From: Gammaproteobacteria bacterium
GTDB taxonomy: Bacteria > Pseudomonadota > Gammaproteobacteria > Steroidobacterales > Steroidobacteraceae
Direction: 5' to 3'
NCBI GenBank assembly: GCA_013289615.1
Contig: JABCZO010000005.1
Coordinates: forward strand, 1 to 54,370
DNA: 54,370 bases
How positions within the stretch are numbered: position 1 is the stretch's first letter; each line of letters starts with the position of its first letter. This document shows, piece after piece, positions 22,701-29,387 of the stretch. A model generated the notes under the pieces. It had not been told where the DNA came from and ran no database searches. It worked only from the letters and a program-made list of their open reading frames with translations. The position numbers and the translations under genes were made by a program.

Positions 22701-25421
22701 ATAGCTGACCATGCCCGAGCTGCAAAGACTGCCGAATCCGCCAGCGTGGTTAGAGTTGCGAATGGCAACGGCCGCGGATCGGTCGAACACAACAGCGTGG
22801 TTGTAGTCGCCGATAACAACGGTCGCGAATCGGTCGAGCACAACAGCGTGGTTGTACGTGGAGCGCGCGAACACAACCTGAAGAACGTGAACGTCGAGAT
22901 TCCACGCGACCGTTTCACCGTCATCACCGGCGTCTCGGGCTCGGGCAAATCAACCCTCGCCTTCGATATCCTGTTCAACGAGGGTCAGCGTCGCTACCTC
23001 GAATCCCTCAACGCCTACGCACGCCAGTTCGTGCAGCCGGCAGCGCGGCCGGATATCGATGCGATCTACGGCATTCCGCCCACAGTGGCGATCGAGCAGC
23101 GCGCCAGCCGCGGCGGCCTTAAGAGCACGGTCGCGACCCTGACCGAGATCTATCACTTTCTGCGTCTGATCTACGTGCGGCTGGGCACGCAGTACTGCCC
23201 CGACTGCGAAGTGGCGATCGCGCCGCAGAGCGCAGAGTCGATCGTCGCGCAACTACTGAGCAGCTATCGCGGCCAGAAGATCCAGCTGTTGTCGCCGCTG
23301 ATCGCACATCGCAAGGGCCATTATCGTGAACTTGCACGCTGGGCGGCCACACGCGGCGCTGCGCGGCTGCGGGTCGACGGGAAATTTGTGCCTACCGAAC
23401 CATTCCCGGCGCTGAAGCGCTTCGTGGAACATAGTATCGAGTTTCCGATTGCCGAACTGCTGTGCACGGCGCGCGAGGAATCTGCGCTGCGCGCTGCCGT
23501 GGACAGCGCACTGGAACTCGGCAAAGGCGTCGCGCACGCGCTCACGGCAGCGGGCAAGACCGAGATCTTCTCCGCCCGCCGCGCCTGCCCGTCCTGCGGC
23601 CGCGGTTTCCCGCAGCCGGACCCGCGGCTGCTGTCGTTCAATTCCAGCCAGGGGTGGTGCGACAGCTGCTTCGGCACCGGAGTGCGCGTCGAGAATTTCG
23701 AATCCGATCAGACCGGCGAGGAAGCGCAGTGGTCGGCGAGCGCACCTGACGCCGGCGACGCTCCCGCCGCGCAACAGTGCGAGGCATGTCATGGCGCACG
23801 ACTCAACCCGGTCGCGCTGCACCTGCGCTTTCGTGAACGCTCGATCGCCGGGTTGACCGCATTGCCGATCGATCAGCTGCGTGTATTCTTCGGGCAACTG
23901 CGGCTCGATGCGCGCGAAGGTGCAATTGCGCGCGATGCACTGGCCGAAATCGGCACTCGACTCGGCTTTCTCGAGCGTGTGGGCCTGGGCTACCTGGCGC
24001 TCGATCGTGCCGCGCCGACACTTTCGGGCGGTGAGGCGCAGCGTATTCGACTGGCGGCGCAGCTTGGCTCGAATCTGCAGGGTGTGTGCTACGTGCTCGA
24101 TGAGCCGACGATCGGTCTGCATCCGCGCGATAACGCGGTGCTGCTCGACGCGCTCGACCTGCTGGCGGCAGCTGGTAATACGCTGGTGGTAGTGGAGCAC
24201 GACGAGGATACGATTCGGCGCGCCGATCACATCATCGACCTGGGTCCCGGCGCCGGCGTGCGCGGCGGCCAGGTAGTCGCCGCCGGCACCGCGGCGGCGC
24301 TACAGCGTAACCCCGGGTCGGTCACCGGACGGTTTCTGGCGCGGCCGCTGCAGCATCCGGCGGCGCCGCGCCGTTGCACCGACAGCCGTAGCGATGCGCT
24401 CGAGATCGACGCCGCCAACCTGCACAATCTGCGCAACATAGACGTGCGCGTCCCCCTCGGCCGCCTGGTGGTGGTGACCGGCGTGTCGGGTTCCGGCAAG
24501 TCGTCGCTGGCGCGCGATGTGCTGTATGCCAATCTGCGCACGCTGCTTGGCTCAAAGTCGCGCGCACCTTTGATCGGTGTGCGGGCCATGCGCGGCACCG
24601 AGCATATTGCGCGCGTACTCGAAGTCGATCAGACGCCGATTGGCCGCACGCCGCGCTCCTGCACCGCAACCTATGTCGGCTTCTGGGACGATATCCGTCG
24701 GGTGTTCGCGGCCACCAGCGAGGCGCGCGTACGCGGCTACGACGCCAGTCGCTTCTCCTTCAACACCAGCGGCGGGCGCTGCCCCGACTGCGACGGTGCC
24801 GGCACGCGCACCATCGAGATGAGCTTCCTGCCTGATGTCAAGGTGTTGTGCGAGCGTTGTGGCGGCAAGCGCTTCGACCGCGAAACGCTCGAGATCCAAT
24901 GGCGCGGAAATTCAGTGGGCGACGTGCTGGCGATGAATGTCGAGCAGGCGGTCGAGTTCTTCGCCGCGCATGCGCGCATCGCGCGGCCACTGCGTCTGCT
25001 CGCCGACGTCGGCCTGGGCTACCTGACCCTGGGACAACCAAGCCCGACGCTCTCGGGCGGTGAGGCACAGCGCATCAAGCTGGTCGCCGAGCTGGCACGG
25101 CTCACGCCGTCGCTGCGATCCCGTCCCGGGCACACGCTGTACGTACTCGACGAGCCGACCGTCGGCCTGCACATGGCGGACGTGGAAAAACTGATCGCGG
25201 TGCTGCACCGGCTGGTCGATGCCGGTCACTCGGTGGTCGTCATCGAGCACAACCTGGACGTCATGGCCGAAGCGGACTGGATTATCGACCTTGGGCCGGA
25301 GGCCGGCGCGGGCGGTGGCCGCGTGGTCGCGGCCGGCCCGCCGGCGGCGATTGCAGCGCGCCAGGCACGCTCGCATACTGGCGCGGCGCTGGCGCGTTTC
25401 CTGAGCGATCGCGCGGCCTAG
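19716..25421 (+). CDS. Double-length UvrA: two fused UvrA units with four ABC ATPase domains
   Basis: 1901 residues, about twice a normal UvrA (about 940). Each half has two ABC ATPases: Walker A lysines are K42 and K655 in the first half, K1078 and K1595 in the second; each half has two LSGGE signatures and DEP Walker B motifs. UvrA-type zinc modules are present in both (for example CPTCGGNG...CGDC and CPDCDGAG...CERC). The halves differ. The first has an insertion domain of about 104 residues (283-386) between its zinc module and CPACQGARL; the second has only about 28 residues there (1326-1354). They are joined by a repeat-built linker (983-1050). UvrA acts as a dimer in nucleotide excision repair, so this looks like a covalent, asymmetric pseudo-dimer. 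Fused UvrA proteins occur in some proteobacteria; a canonical uvrA elsewhere in the genome is likely. Confidence 0.93.
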   Translation: MSRNAHDAIVVRGARQNNLRNLDLDLPLNQLIVVTGVSGSGKSSLVFDTLYAEGQRRYVETFSPYARQFLDRMDKPQVDRIERIPPAIAIDQVNPVRTSRSTVGTMTEINDHLKLLYARAARLHCRRCGRRVRRDSAQSIADALPAALAGFEHPLLLVCFPVPLPARMKLAELRAELEKLGYVRIHEQQPRLLTVIQDRLRLDAHDCSRLVEALESALRSGHGRASVHALDAAGQERGVLRYSSDLHCADCDLQYQDATQGLFSFNSPLGACDTCRGFGRVIGIDYGLVIPDDGKSLAAGAVRPWQTPSYKECQDDLLRFAKKRGIATTVAWRELSEHDRRWVIDGEGPWQKKVWYGARRFFDWLETKAYKMHVRVLLSRYRSYTLCPACQGARLKPDALLWRLGTHMHAPMADRVADNGERPDAAEPPGLAIHQVTQLSIERCREYFERLTLPRPLDQAADLLLGELRTRLKFLCDVGLGYLTLDRQSRTLSGGEVQRINLTTALGTSLVNTLFVLDEPSIGLHPRDMRRVINVMKRLRDAGNTLLVVEHDPQIMIEADRIVDLGPGAGEHGGRIVCYGTPAEVMAHPQSATGAWLSGRRRLPPLRASDAASEAAAASAAIRLYGAAEHNLRHIDVELPLHRLICLTGVSGSGKSTLVQDVLYPALQKAHGKPTETPGRFDRLEGAGLIEAAVLIDQTPIGRTTRSNPASYVGAFDEIRARFAAEPEAKLRKYTAGTFSFNSGNGRCPTCGGNGFEHVEMQFLSDVYLRCGDCNGTRYRAETLQIRIPGADGRRSNIAELLAMTATEALAFFADRPAVCARLQPLVDVGLDYVRLGQPVPTLSGGEAQRLKLAGHLAAAALERTRAHKGDDQGARGKLLIFDEPTTGLHFEDIARLVHAFGLLLKAGHSLLVIEHNLDVIRAADWVIDLGPEGGERGGELIAAATPADLRREARSHTGRALAQYAAATNAAALQFAPVTTYARAAKTSDSPSLAIADHARAAKTAESASVVRVANGNGRGSVEHNSVVVVADNNGRESVEHNSVVVRGAREHNLKNVNVEIPRDRFTVITGVSGSGKSTLAFDILFNEGQRRYLESLNAYARQFVQPAARPDIDAIYGIPPTVAIEQRASRGGLKSTVATLTEIYHFLRLIYVRLGTQYCPDCEVAIAPQSAESIVAQLLSSYRGQKIQLLSPLIAHRKGHYRELARWAATRGAARLRVDGKFVPTEPFPALKRFVEHSIEFPIAELLCTAREESALRAAVDSALELGKGVAHALTAAGKTEIFSARRACPSCGRGFPQPDPRLLSFNSSQGWCDSCFGTGVRVENFESDQTGEEAQWSASAPDAGDAPAAQQCEACHGARLNPVALHLRFRERSIAGLTALPIDQLRVFFGQLRLDAREGAIARDALAEIGTRLGFLERVGLGYLALDRAAPTLSGGEAQRIRLAAQLGSNLQGVCYVLDEPTIGLHPRDNAVLLDALDLLAAAGNTLVVVEHDEDTIRRADHIIDLGPGAGVRGGQVVAAGTAAALQRNPGSVTGRFLARPLQHPAAPRRCTDSRSDALEIDAANLHNLRNIDVRVPLGRLVVVTGVSGSGKSSLARDVLYANLRTLLGSKSRAPLIGVRAMRGTEHIARVLEVDQTPIGRTPRSCTATYVGFWDDIRRVFAATSEARVRGYDASRFSFNTSGGRCPDCDGAGTRTIEMSFLPDVKVLCERCGGKRFDRETLEIQWRGNSVGDVLAMNVEQAVEFFAAHARIARPLRLLADVGLGYLTLGQPSPTLSGGEAQRIKLVAELARLTPSLRSRPGHTLYVLDEPTVGLHMADVEKLIAVLHRLVDAGHSVVVIEHNLDVMAEADWIIDLGPEAGAGGGRVVAAGPPAAIAARQARSHTGAALARFLSDRAA
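22662..22865 (+). repeat. Four tandem 51-bp (17-residue) units forming the UvrA interdomain linker
   Basis: Residues 983-1050 split into four 17-residue units. Units 1 and 2 begin ARAAKT, units 3 and 4 share [13 protein letters not shown]. Unit 4 is at the same time the natural first beta-strand of the second UvrA half ([12 protein letters not shown]). The copies are similar at DNA level too (for example GAACACAACAGCGTGGTTGT against GAGCACAACAGCGTGGTTGT), so the linker grew by in-frame duplication. Confidence 0.85.
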
Positions 25422-25428
25422 AGGAATC

Positions 25429-25734
25429 ATGGCGCATAACCTGGTGTGCTGGAAATGCGGTGCCGATCTCGCGGCGCTGACCCTGCCGCTGTTGCGGCGT
25501 GATGAATGCGCGCACTGCCGCGCCGAGCTGCACGTGTGCCGCATGTGCGTCGATTACGACGAGCACGTCGCCAAGAAATGCCGCGAACCGATCGCCGAGG
25601 AAGTCAGCGACAAGACCGGCGCCAATTTCTGCGACTACTTCGCTCCGCGTCCGGCCGCCTATGTGGCGCCCGAAACCAGCGCGGCGGAGCGGGCACGCGC
25701 TGAGCTGGCCAGGCTGTTCGGCGGCAAGTCCTAA
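25429..25734 (+). CDS. Small Cys-rich zinc-ribbon-like protein
   Basis: 101 residues starting seven bases after the double uvrA, with GAGGAA before its ATG; coupled expression is very likely. Cysteines occur as CWKC near the N-terminus, CAHC, CRMC, then single Cys in KKCREP and NFCDYF, consistent with one or two zinc sites. The C-terminus is charged and helical (SAAERARAELARLFGG). I recognise it only as a conserved hypothetical family of proteobacteria. The link to UvrA is positional. Its last four bases overlap the end of the convergent DUF2264 gene. Confidence 0.85.
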   Translation: MAHNLVCWKCGADLAALTLPLLRRDECAHCRAELHVCRMCVDYDEHVAKKCREPIAEEVSDKTGANFCDYFAPRPAAYVAPETSAAERARAELARLFGGKS

Positions 25735-27215
25735 TCGCTGAAGATCGGGCTGGCCGAGCTGTAGCTGGGCCGGTTGTATTCGACGTCTTCGTTCACCGGC
25801 CGGAACGGTCGGCGAAATACCTGTTCCAGCCAGCCGCGCCAGGCGTCATAGGGCAGTATCCGCGGTGCCTTGCCGGCGTTGCCCGGGATGTCGATCGTGA
25901 CGCTGCCGTCCGCGCGGCGTCCCGACACGATCCAGCCGAGCTTTTCGTACACCAGTCGATAGTCCGCCTGTTCGACCGGCAGCAGCTGCTCTTTGCTGTC
26001 CCAGAAATCCGATCCGGGTGCATGCAGGAACGCCAGTACCAGAGATCGCAGACCCCAGTGGCAGCTGCCGGGACCGCTGTAGTAGTCGACAAATCGAAGA
26101 TCGGTGCGGTAATACCCCTGCGTCAAGGCGCCATCCTGCAGCACCCCGTGCGCGACAAAATGCCGCCAGACCAGGTCCAGGCCATGACGTGCCAGCCCCG
26201 GCTCGATCGCCTGATCATCCAGCAGGTTTTCCGCCAGCAGCGGCACCGGAACCGCCGTTCGATAGCAGATGCTGCGACCCATCATCGGTACACCGTCGGT
26301 GCCGATCAGGTGCGCGGTAAGCTGCGCGGACTGCTGCAGGCTCGAGCGGATGAAGTCGCGATCGAACTGCGGATCGATGTAGGAGATCCAGAATAGCTCG
26401 TAGCTCATGCCCCAGGTGTTGTAGAAATCCACGCCTAACGGTGGATCGCCGAACCAGCCATTGCCCAGATAGTTCTGCTTGAATGCCCGGTAGTTCGGAT
26501 TCGAGGCCGGGTCTGCCCCGGGGCCCGCGATACCCAGCGAGCGCAGCACCACTTCCACGGTCACGGCAAACAAAAGCCAGATATTATCCGGCGTCCTCTT
26601 TCCTTCGGCCTGCTGCAGCCAGGCCGCCACCTGTACTTGTTGCAGGGCGTCCAGCCGCTGCCAGATCTGCCCGCGCGTCATCCAGACGATCCGGGCCACG
26701 TCCGCGGTCTCCACGATGCGCTGGTCCCAGCTGCGGATCCTGCCCCAATAGCCGCTCGACTTTGGATCGGTTCCTGCCAGCAGTCCGCGCCGCAGGTAAG
26801 CCACGAGATCCACTGGCACACCGCTCGCCGCATCGACGATCACGGGGTCGCGGCCAGACGCGACCCAGGCGGCCAGCAGTGTCCCGGTTCGGGCGAACCC
26901 CTCAAGACCGGCGCTGGCATAACCGGCCACGCCGGCGACACCGCGGTAATGAATGCGGGAACCCGATTTGTCGGTAAATGCTACTGCCCCGGAAAGCAGG
27001 TAACGGAACAGCGCCTCGTAGCGTTGTTCATCGGTCGTGGAACGCGATTCAAACGCACGCTTGACCGCCGTCTCGGCAACGCCTTCCTGTGTCGATGAGC
27101 GGACGAAGCGGCCCCAGCCTTGCGTGGAATAGTGTTTCAGGATCGCAGCATAGCCCAGCAGCACGGCAGCCACCGCCGCCACGACGACGACGCGCCCGGG
27201 TATTCTCGTCGACAT
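25731..27215 (-). CDS. Membrane-anchored DUF2264 family protein
   Basis: About 494 residues from ATG 27215 (a TTG at 27227 would add four). A single N-terminal hydrophobic segment (VVVVAAVAAVLLGYAAIL) suggests an inner-membrane anchor with a periplasmic body. The body carries DUF2264-like landmarks: GFARTGTLLAAW, YWGRIRSWDQRIVETAD, NIWLLFAVTVEV, GVDFYNTWGMSYE and a GRSICYRTAVPVPL segment. Relatives are (alpha/alpha)6-barrel-like proteins found near sugar-degradation genes, but none lie nearby here. The substrate is unknown. It is transcribed in the same direction as the SPOR-like gene upstream, with a 72-bp gap. Confidence 0.72.
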   Translation of the reverse strand: MSTRIPGRVVVVAAVAAVLLGYAAILKHYSTQGWGRFVRSSTQEGVAETAVKRAFESRSTTDEQRYEALFRYLLSGAVAFTDKSGSRIHYRGVAGVAGYASAGLEGFARTGTLLAAWVASGRDPVIVDAASGVPVDLVAYLRRGLLAGTDPKSSGYWGRIRSWDQRIVETADVARIVWMTRGQIWQRLDALQQVQVAAWLQQAEGKRTPDNIWLLFAVTVEVVLRSLGIAGPGADPASNPNYRAFKQNYLGNGWFGDPPLGVDFYNTWGMSYELFWISYIDPQFDRDFIRSSLQQSAQLTAHLIGTDGVPMMGRSICYRTAVPVPLLAENLLDDQAIEPGLARHGLDLVWRHFVAHGVLQDGALTQGYYRTDLRFVDYYSGPGSCHWGLRSLVLAFLHAPGSDFWDSKEQLLPVEQADYRLVYEKLGWIVSGRRADGSVTIDIPGNAGKAPRILPYDAWRGWLEQVFRRPFRPVNEDVEYNRPSYSSASPIFSD

Positions 27216-27287
27216 CCTGATTGTCAACCGCGGCGGTTTTATGCCGCAGCAAATTATCAGACGCGCGCGGCTGCAGCCAGCCTTGTG

Positions 27288-29078
27288 CTAGCTGCCCATT
27301 CGCTCCGACAAGCGCTCGAACAGACGCCCGAGTCGCGAGGACTTGTTCTTGGCCGGCTTCGCTCTTCCCACTCCCGAATCGTTGATCAGCGGCTGGCGGC
27401 CGTCGTCCATCTTCAGCTCTCCGGCGCCGAGGATCTCGAGGGTTTCCTCGAGCGTCATCGGTTTGGTCCTGGAGCGGCCATTGACACCACTCTGCGTTCG
27501 CAGCTTGGCGCGCTTACCGGGCGCGCCGCGCGCGGGGCGCGCGCTGCCGCTGCCCGGCTTGGTGCCTGGCGGCGGGGTGAGTTCCCGGTCTTCGATGAAT
27601 TCGAACTGCGCCTTCGGCGGCGTAGCCGACACGGCGGCGTGGCCCGGTGCGACGGCGGTCGCGGGTGCGGCAGCGTTCGCGGGTGCGGCGGCCCTGGCCG
27701 GCGCGGCCACCGACGGACGCCCCGATGCGAGGTTGGCGCGCTCGCGCTCCCGTGCCGTCACCGGCACCACGGATACGGTCGAGAATTCCGAGCGCACATA
27801 GTGCGCGACCTGCTTGGCCGAGACCGCATCGGTGAAAAAGCCCAGGCGCAGGCCATACCAGCGCCGCCCGTCACGGTTGCCTTCCGCGCCATACAGCGTG
27901 TAGGCACTGAATATCGCCAGCTGCGGCACCTGTGCGATATCCATCGGCTGTACCGACCACATCAACTGCACCGCGAAGTACGGCTTCTCAACGCGCGGCT
28001 GCGCCTCTTCCTCCGCGATCTCCCACGCGCGCGCGCCGGCGCGCATTTGCGCGGGCCCAGCCATCGCAACGGTCGAGCCGGTGGTCGCAGTCGAGCTGGT
28101 GGCACCAGCGCCGGAAGCGCTGGGCGGCATTTTTACCGAGGGCGCCGGAGCCGCGAGTGCGCCGCGCTCCAGGACCGCCAGTACGCTGCTGTCGCTGATC
28201 GGATCCGAACTATCCTTCGGCGCATCAACCACACGCGCGGCATCAACCACACGCGCGGCATCAACCACACGCGCGGCATCAACCACACGCGCGGCATCAA
28301 CCGCACGCGCAGGAGACAGGCCGCTCGATGCGCCGGCCGCAGGCTTGAGCTCCGGGATCGGGCGCAGCGTTGGCGCGCGCTCGCTGGTATCTTCGAGCGA
28401 CGCGATCGCAGCCCGCACGTCATTCAGTGAGCGTGCGGCGCCAGCAATCTCGGGTTTGAGATTCGGGCTCTCGGGAATGCGCCGACCTTCGTCGGGCAGC
28501 AGCGCGAGCACGGCGGTGTTGCCGCTGTCCGCGGCGTCGGCGGTGGCAGCGCTGACAACATCGGCAGCCGCGGCATCGGCAGCCGCGGCGGTCGCTGTAA
28601 CGCCAGCGGCAGCCTGGGCGCTGGCAACGCTCGCTGCTGCGGACACTGCAGCGTCGGCGGCCATGGATGCCGGCATTGGATCGGGCTGCAGTTCTGCTTT
28701 TGCGGGCGCGGCAGCGGTGGCTGGTGCCGGTGCGGGCGCCGACAGGCCCTGCGCGGCAGCGGCGCGCAACCGCTGGCCGGGTGCCAGACCGGCCCAGGCG
28801 CCGGGATAGATTTCACGCACGATGTCGAGCAGCTTCTCGGCTTCTTCCTGCGTGTCGAAATAGCCCATGTGCAGACGAAAGCGCTCGCGCGACTCTTCGC
28901 GCCGGCGCGAGACAAAAAATGAAAAGCGCTTTAGCCCCGCGTGATCCGGCGGTGCGAGCGCGACCGGAGACGTCGATGAGCACAGGTTGATCACGAAAGC
29001 GTTCAGCGGCGCGGCTCCCGGCAGCGTAGCGCCGTGCCTGTCGTTTGTTAATTGCTCTGCCCGATGTGCCTGTTGCAT
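27288..29078 (-). CDS. SPOR-like low-complexity protein under a cyclic-di-GMP riboswitch
   Basis: 596 residues. Two folded islands sit in Ala/Pro-rich sequence. The first, about residues 50-105, contains RLHMGYFDTQEEAEKLLDIV, a SPOR-like half. The second, about 362-440, contains YFAVQLMWS, YTLYGAEGNRDGRRWYGLRLG and FFTDAVSAKQVAHYV, typical of SPOR peptidoglycan-binding folds. Between them, about residues 256-286, are five hexapeptide repeats (ARVVDA). The C-terminus is basic. No signal peptide or clear membrane helix is seen, so localisation is uncertain. GGGGA precedes the ATG. A class I cyclic-di-GMP aptamer lies 107-188 bases upstream in the same direction, and the gene follows the GGDEF-EAL gene. 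A role at the cell envelope or pole is inference. Confidence 0.8.
   Translation of the reverse strand: MQQAHRAEQLTNDRHGATLPGAAPLNAFVINLCSSTSPVALAPPDHAGLKRFSFFVSRRREESRERFRLHMGYFDTQEEAEKLLDIVREIYPGAWAGLAPGQRLRAAAAQGLSAPAPAPATAAAPAKAELQPDPMPASMAADAAVSAAASVASAQAAAGVTATAAAADAAAADVVSAATADAADSGNTAVLALLPDEGRRIPESPNLKPEIAGAARSLNDVRAAIASLEDTSERAPTLRPIPELKPAAGASSGLSPARAVDAARVVDAARVVDAARVVDAARVVDAPKDSSDPISDSSVLAVLERGALAAPAPSVKMPPSASGAGATSSTATTGSTVAMAGPAQMRAGARAWEIAEEEAQPRVEKPYFAVQLMWSVQPMDIAQVPQLAIFSAYTLYGAEGNRDGRRWYGLRLGFFTDAVSAKQVAHYVRSEFSTVSVVPVTARERERANLASGRPSVAAPARAAAPANAAAPATAVAPGHAAVSATPPKAQFEFIEDRELTPPPGTKPGSGSARPARGAPGKRAKLRTQSGVNGRSRTKPMTLEETLEILGAGELKMDDGRQPLINDSGVGRAKPAKNKSSRLGRLFERLSERMGS
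28222..28311 (-). repeat. Five tandem 18-bp repeats in the SPOR-like gene
   Basis: Plus-strand unit GCATCAACCACACGCGCG starts at 28222, 28240, 28258, 28276 and 28294; the first four copies are identical and the fifth has two changes. On the coding strand each unit encodes six residues (ARVVDA), so changes in copy number would preserve the frame and only alter linker length. Confidence 0.97.
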
Positions 29079-29088
29079 ACGCTGATCC

Positions 29089-29125
29089 CCGGTGCCCTAA
29101 GACCCATGAAAGTGACGGCACCCGG
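29089..29125 (-). promoter_or_regulatory. Hairpin overlapping the ribosome-binding site of the SPOR-like gene
   Basis: On the minus strand CCGGGTGCC (29125-29117) can pair with GGCACCGG (29096-29089), with one bulged G and a 20-base loop. The downstream arm includes two bases of the GGGG Shine-Dalgarno sequence (29090-29087). It lies between the aptamer and the start codon and is a plausible translational expression platform. Confidence 0.45.
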
Positions 29126-29184
29126 AAACATGCAACGCGGCTGACAGCAATTCCGATATCGACCGTGGGAGGTGCGCCTATCGG

Positions 29185-29266
29185 CTCTGCGGCAACCCCG
29201 CTATCCCCTCTACCATGTTTCGGGACCGGTGGCTTTGCGTCCCTGCCTTGCGACAGGTTTGCCCTT
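29185..29266 (-). promoter_or_regulatory. Cyclic-di-GMP class I riboswitch (GEMM-I) aptamer
   Basis: Reading the minus strand, the element shows in order: GGGCAAACC (29264-29256); a six-pair stem CCTGTC/GGCAGG closed by a GCAA tetraloop (29257-29242); GGGACGCAAAGCC (29243-29231); a second stem region rich in G; and GCGGGGTTGCCG (29201-29190). These are the conserved blocks of the GEMM-I consensus, including the GNRA tetraloop and the GACGCAAAGCC core that binds cyclic-di-GMP. It directs the gene starting at 29078. No U-run terminator follows, so translational control is more likely than transcriptional control. Confidence 0.88.
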
Positions 29267-29311
29267 AAACTAACGATTTTTAGTGTGACACCTTTCGGCG
29301 ACACGTCAAGG

Positions 29312-29349
29312 TCGAATCGCTCGCATTTTCACGTTGTGACGCGATTCGA
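29312..29349. repeat. Perfect 9-bp inverted repeat between the GGDEF-EAL gene and the riboswitch
   Basis: TCGAATCGC at 29312-29320 and GCGATTCGA at 29341-29349 are separated by 20 bp. The region is A+T-richer than its neighbours. It may be an operator for the riboswitch transcript or a stem ending the GGDEF-EAL message; no U-tract follows on either strand. Confidence 0.6.
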
Positions 29350-29387
29350 ACTACCGGACATAATCTGTCAAATAGAGCCGAGGCGCG

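Noticed and set aside
19716..25421. Double uvrA as a simple assembly duplication
   Set aside because: The two halves differ widely in sequence and in domain content (insertion domain present in one only), so this is an old fusion.
28222..28311. CRISPR-like array
   Set aside because: The 18-bp units are contiguous with no spacers and lie in frame inside a coding region; they are a protein repeat.
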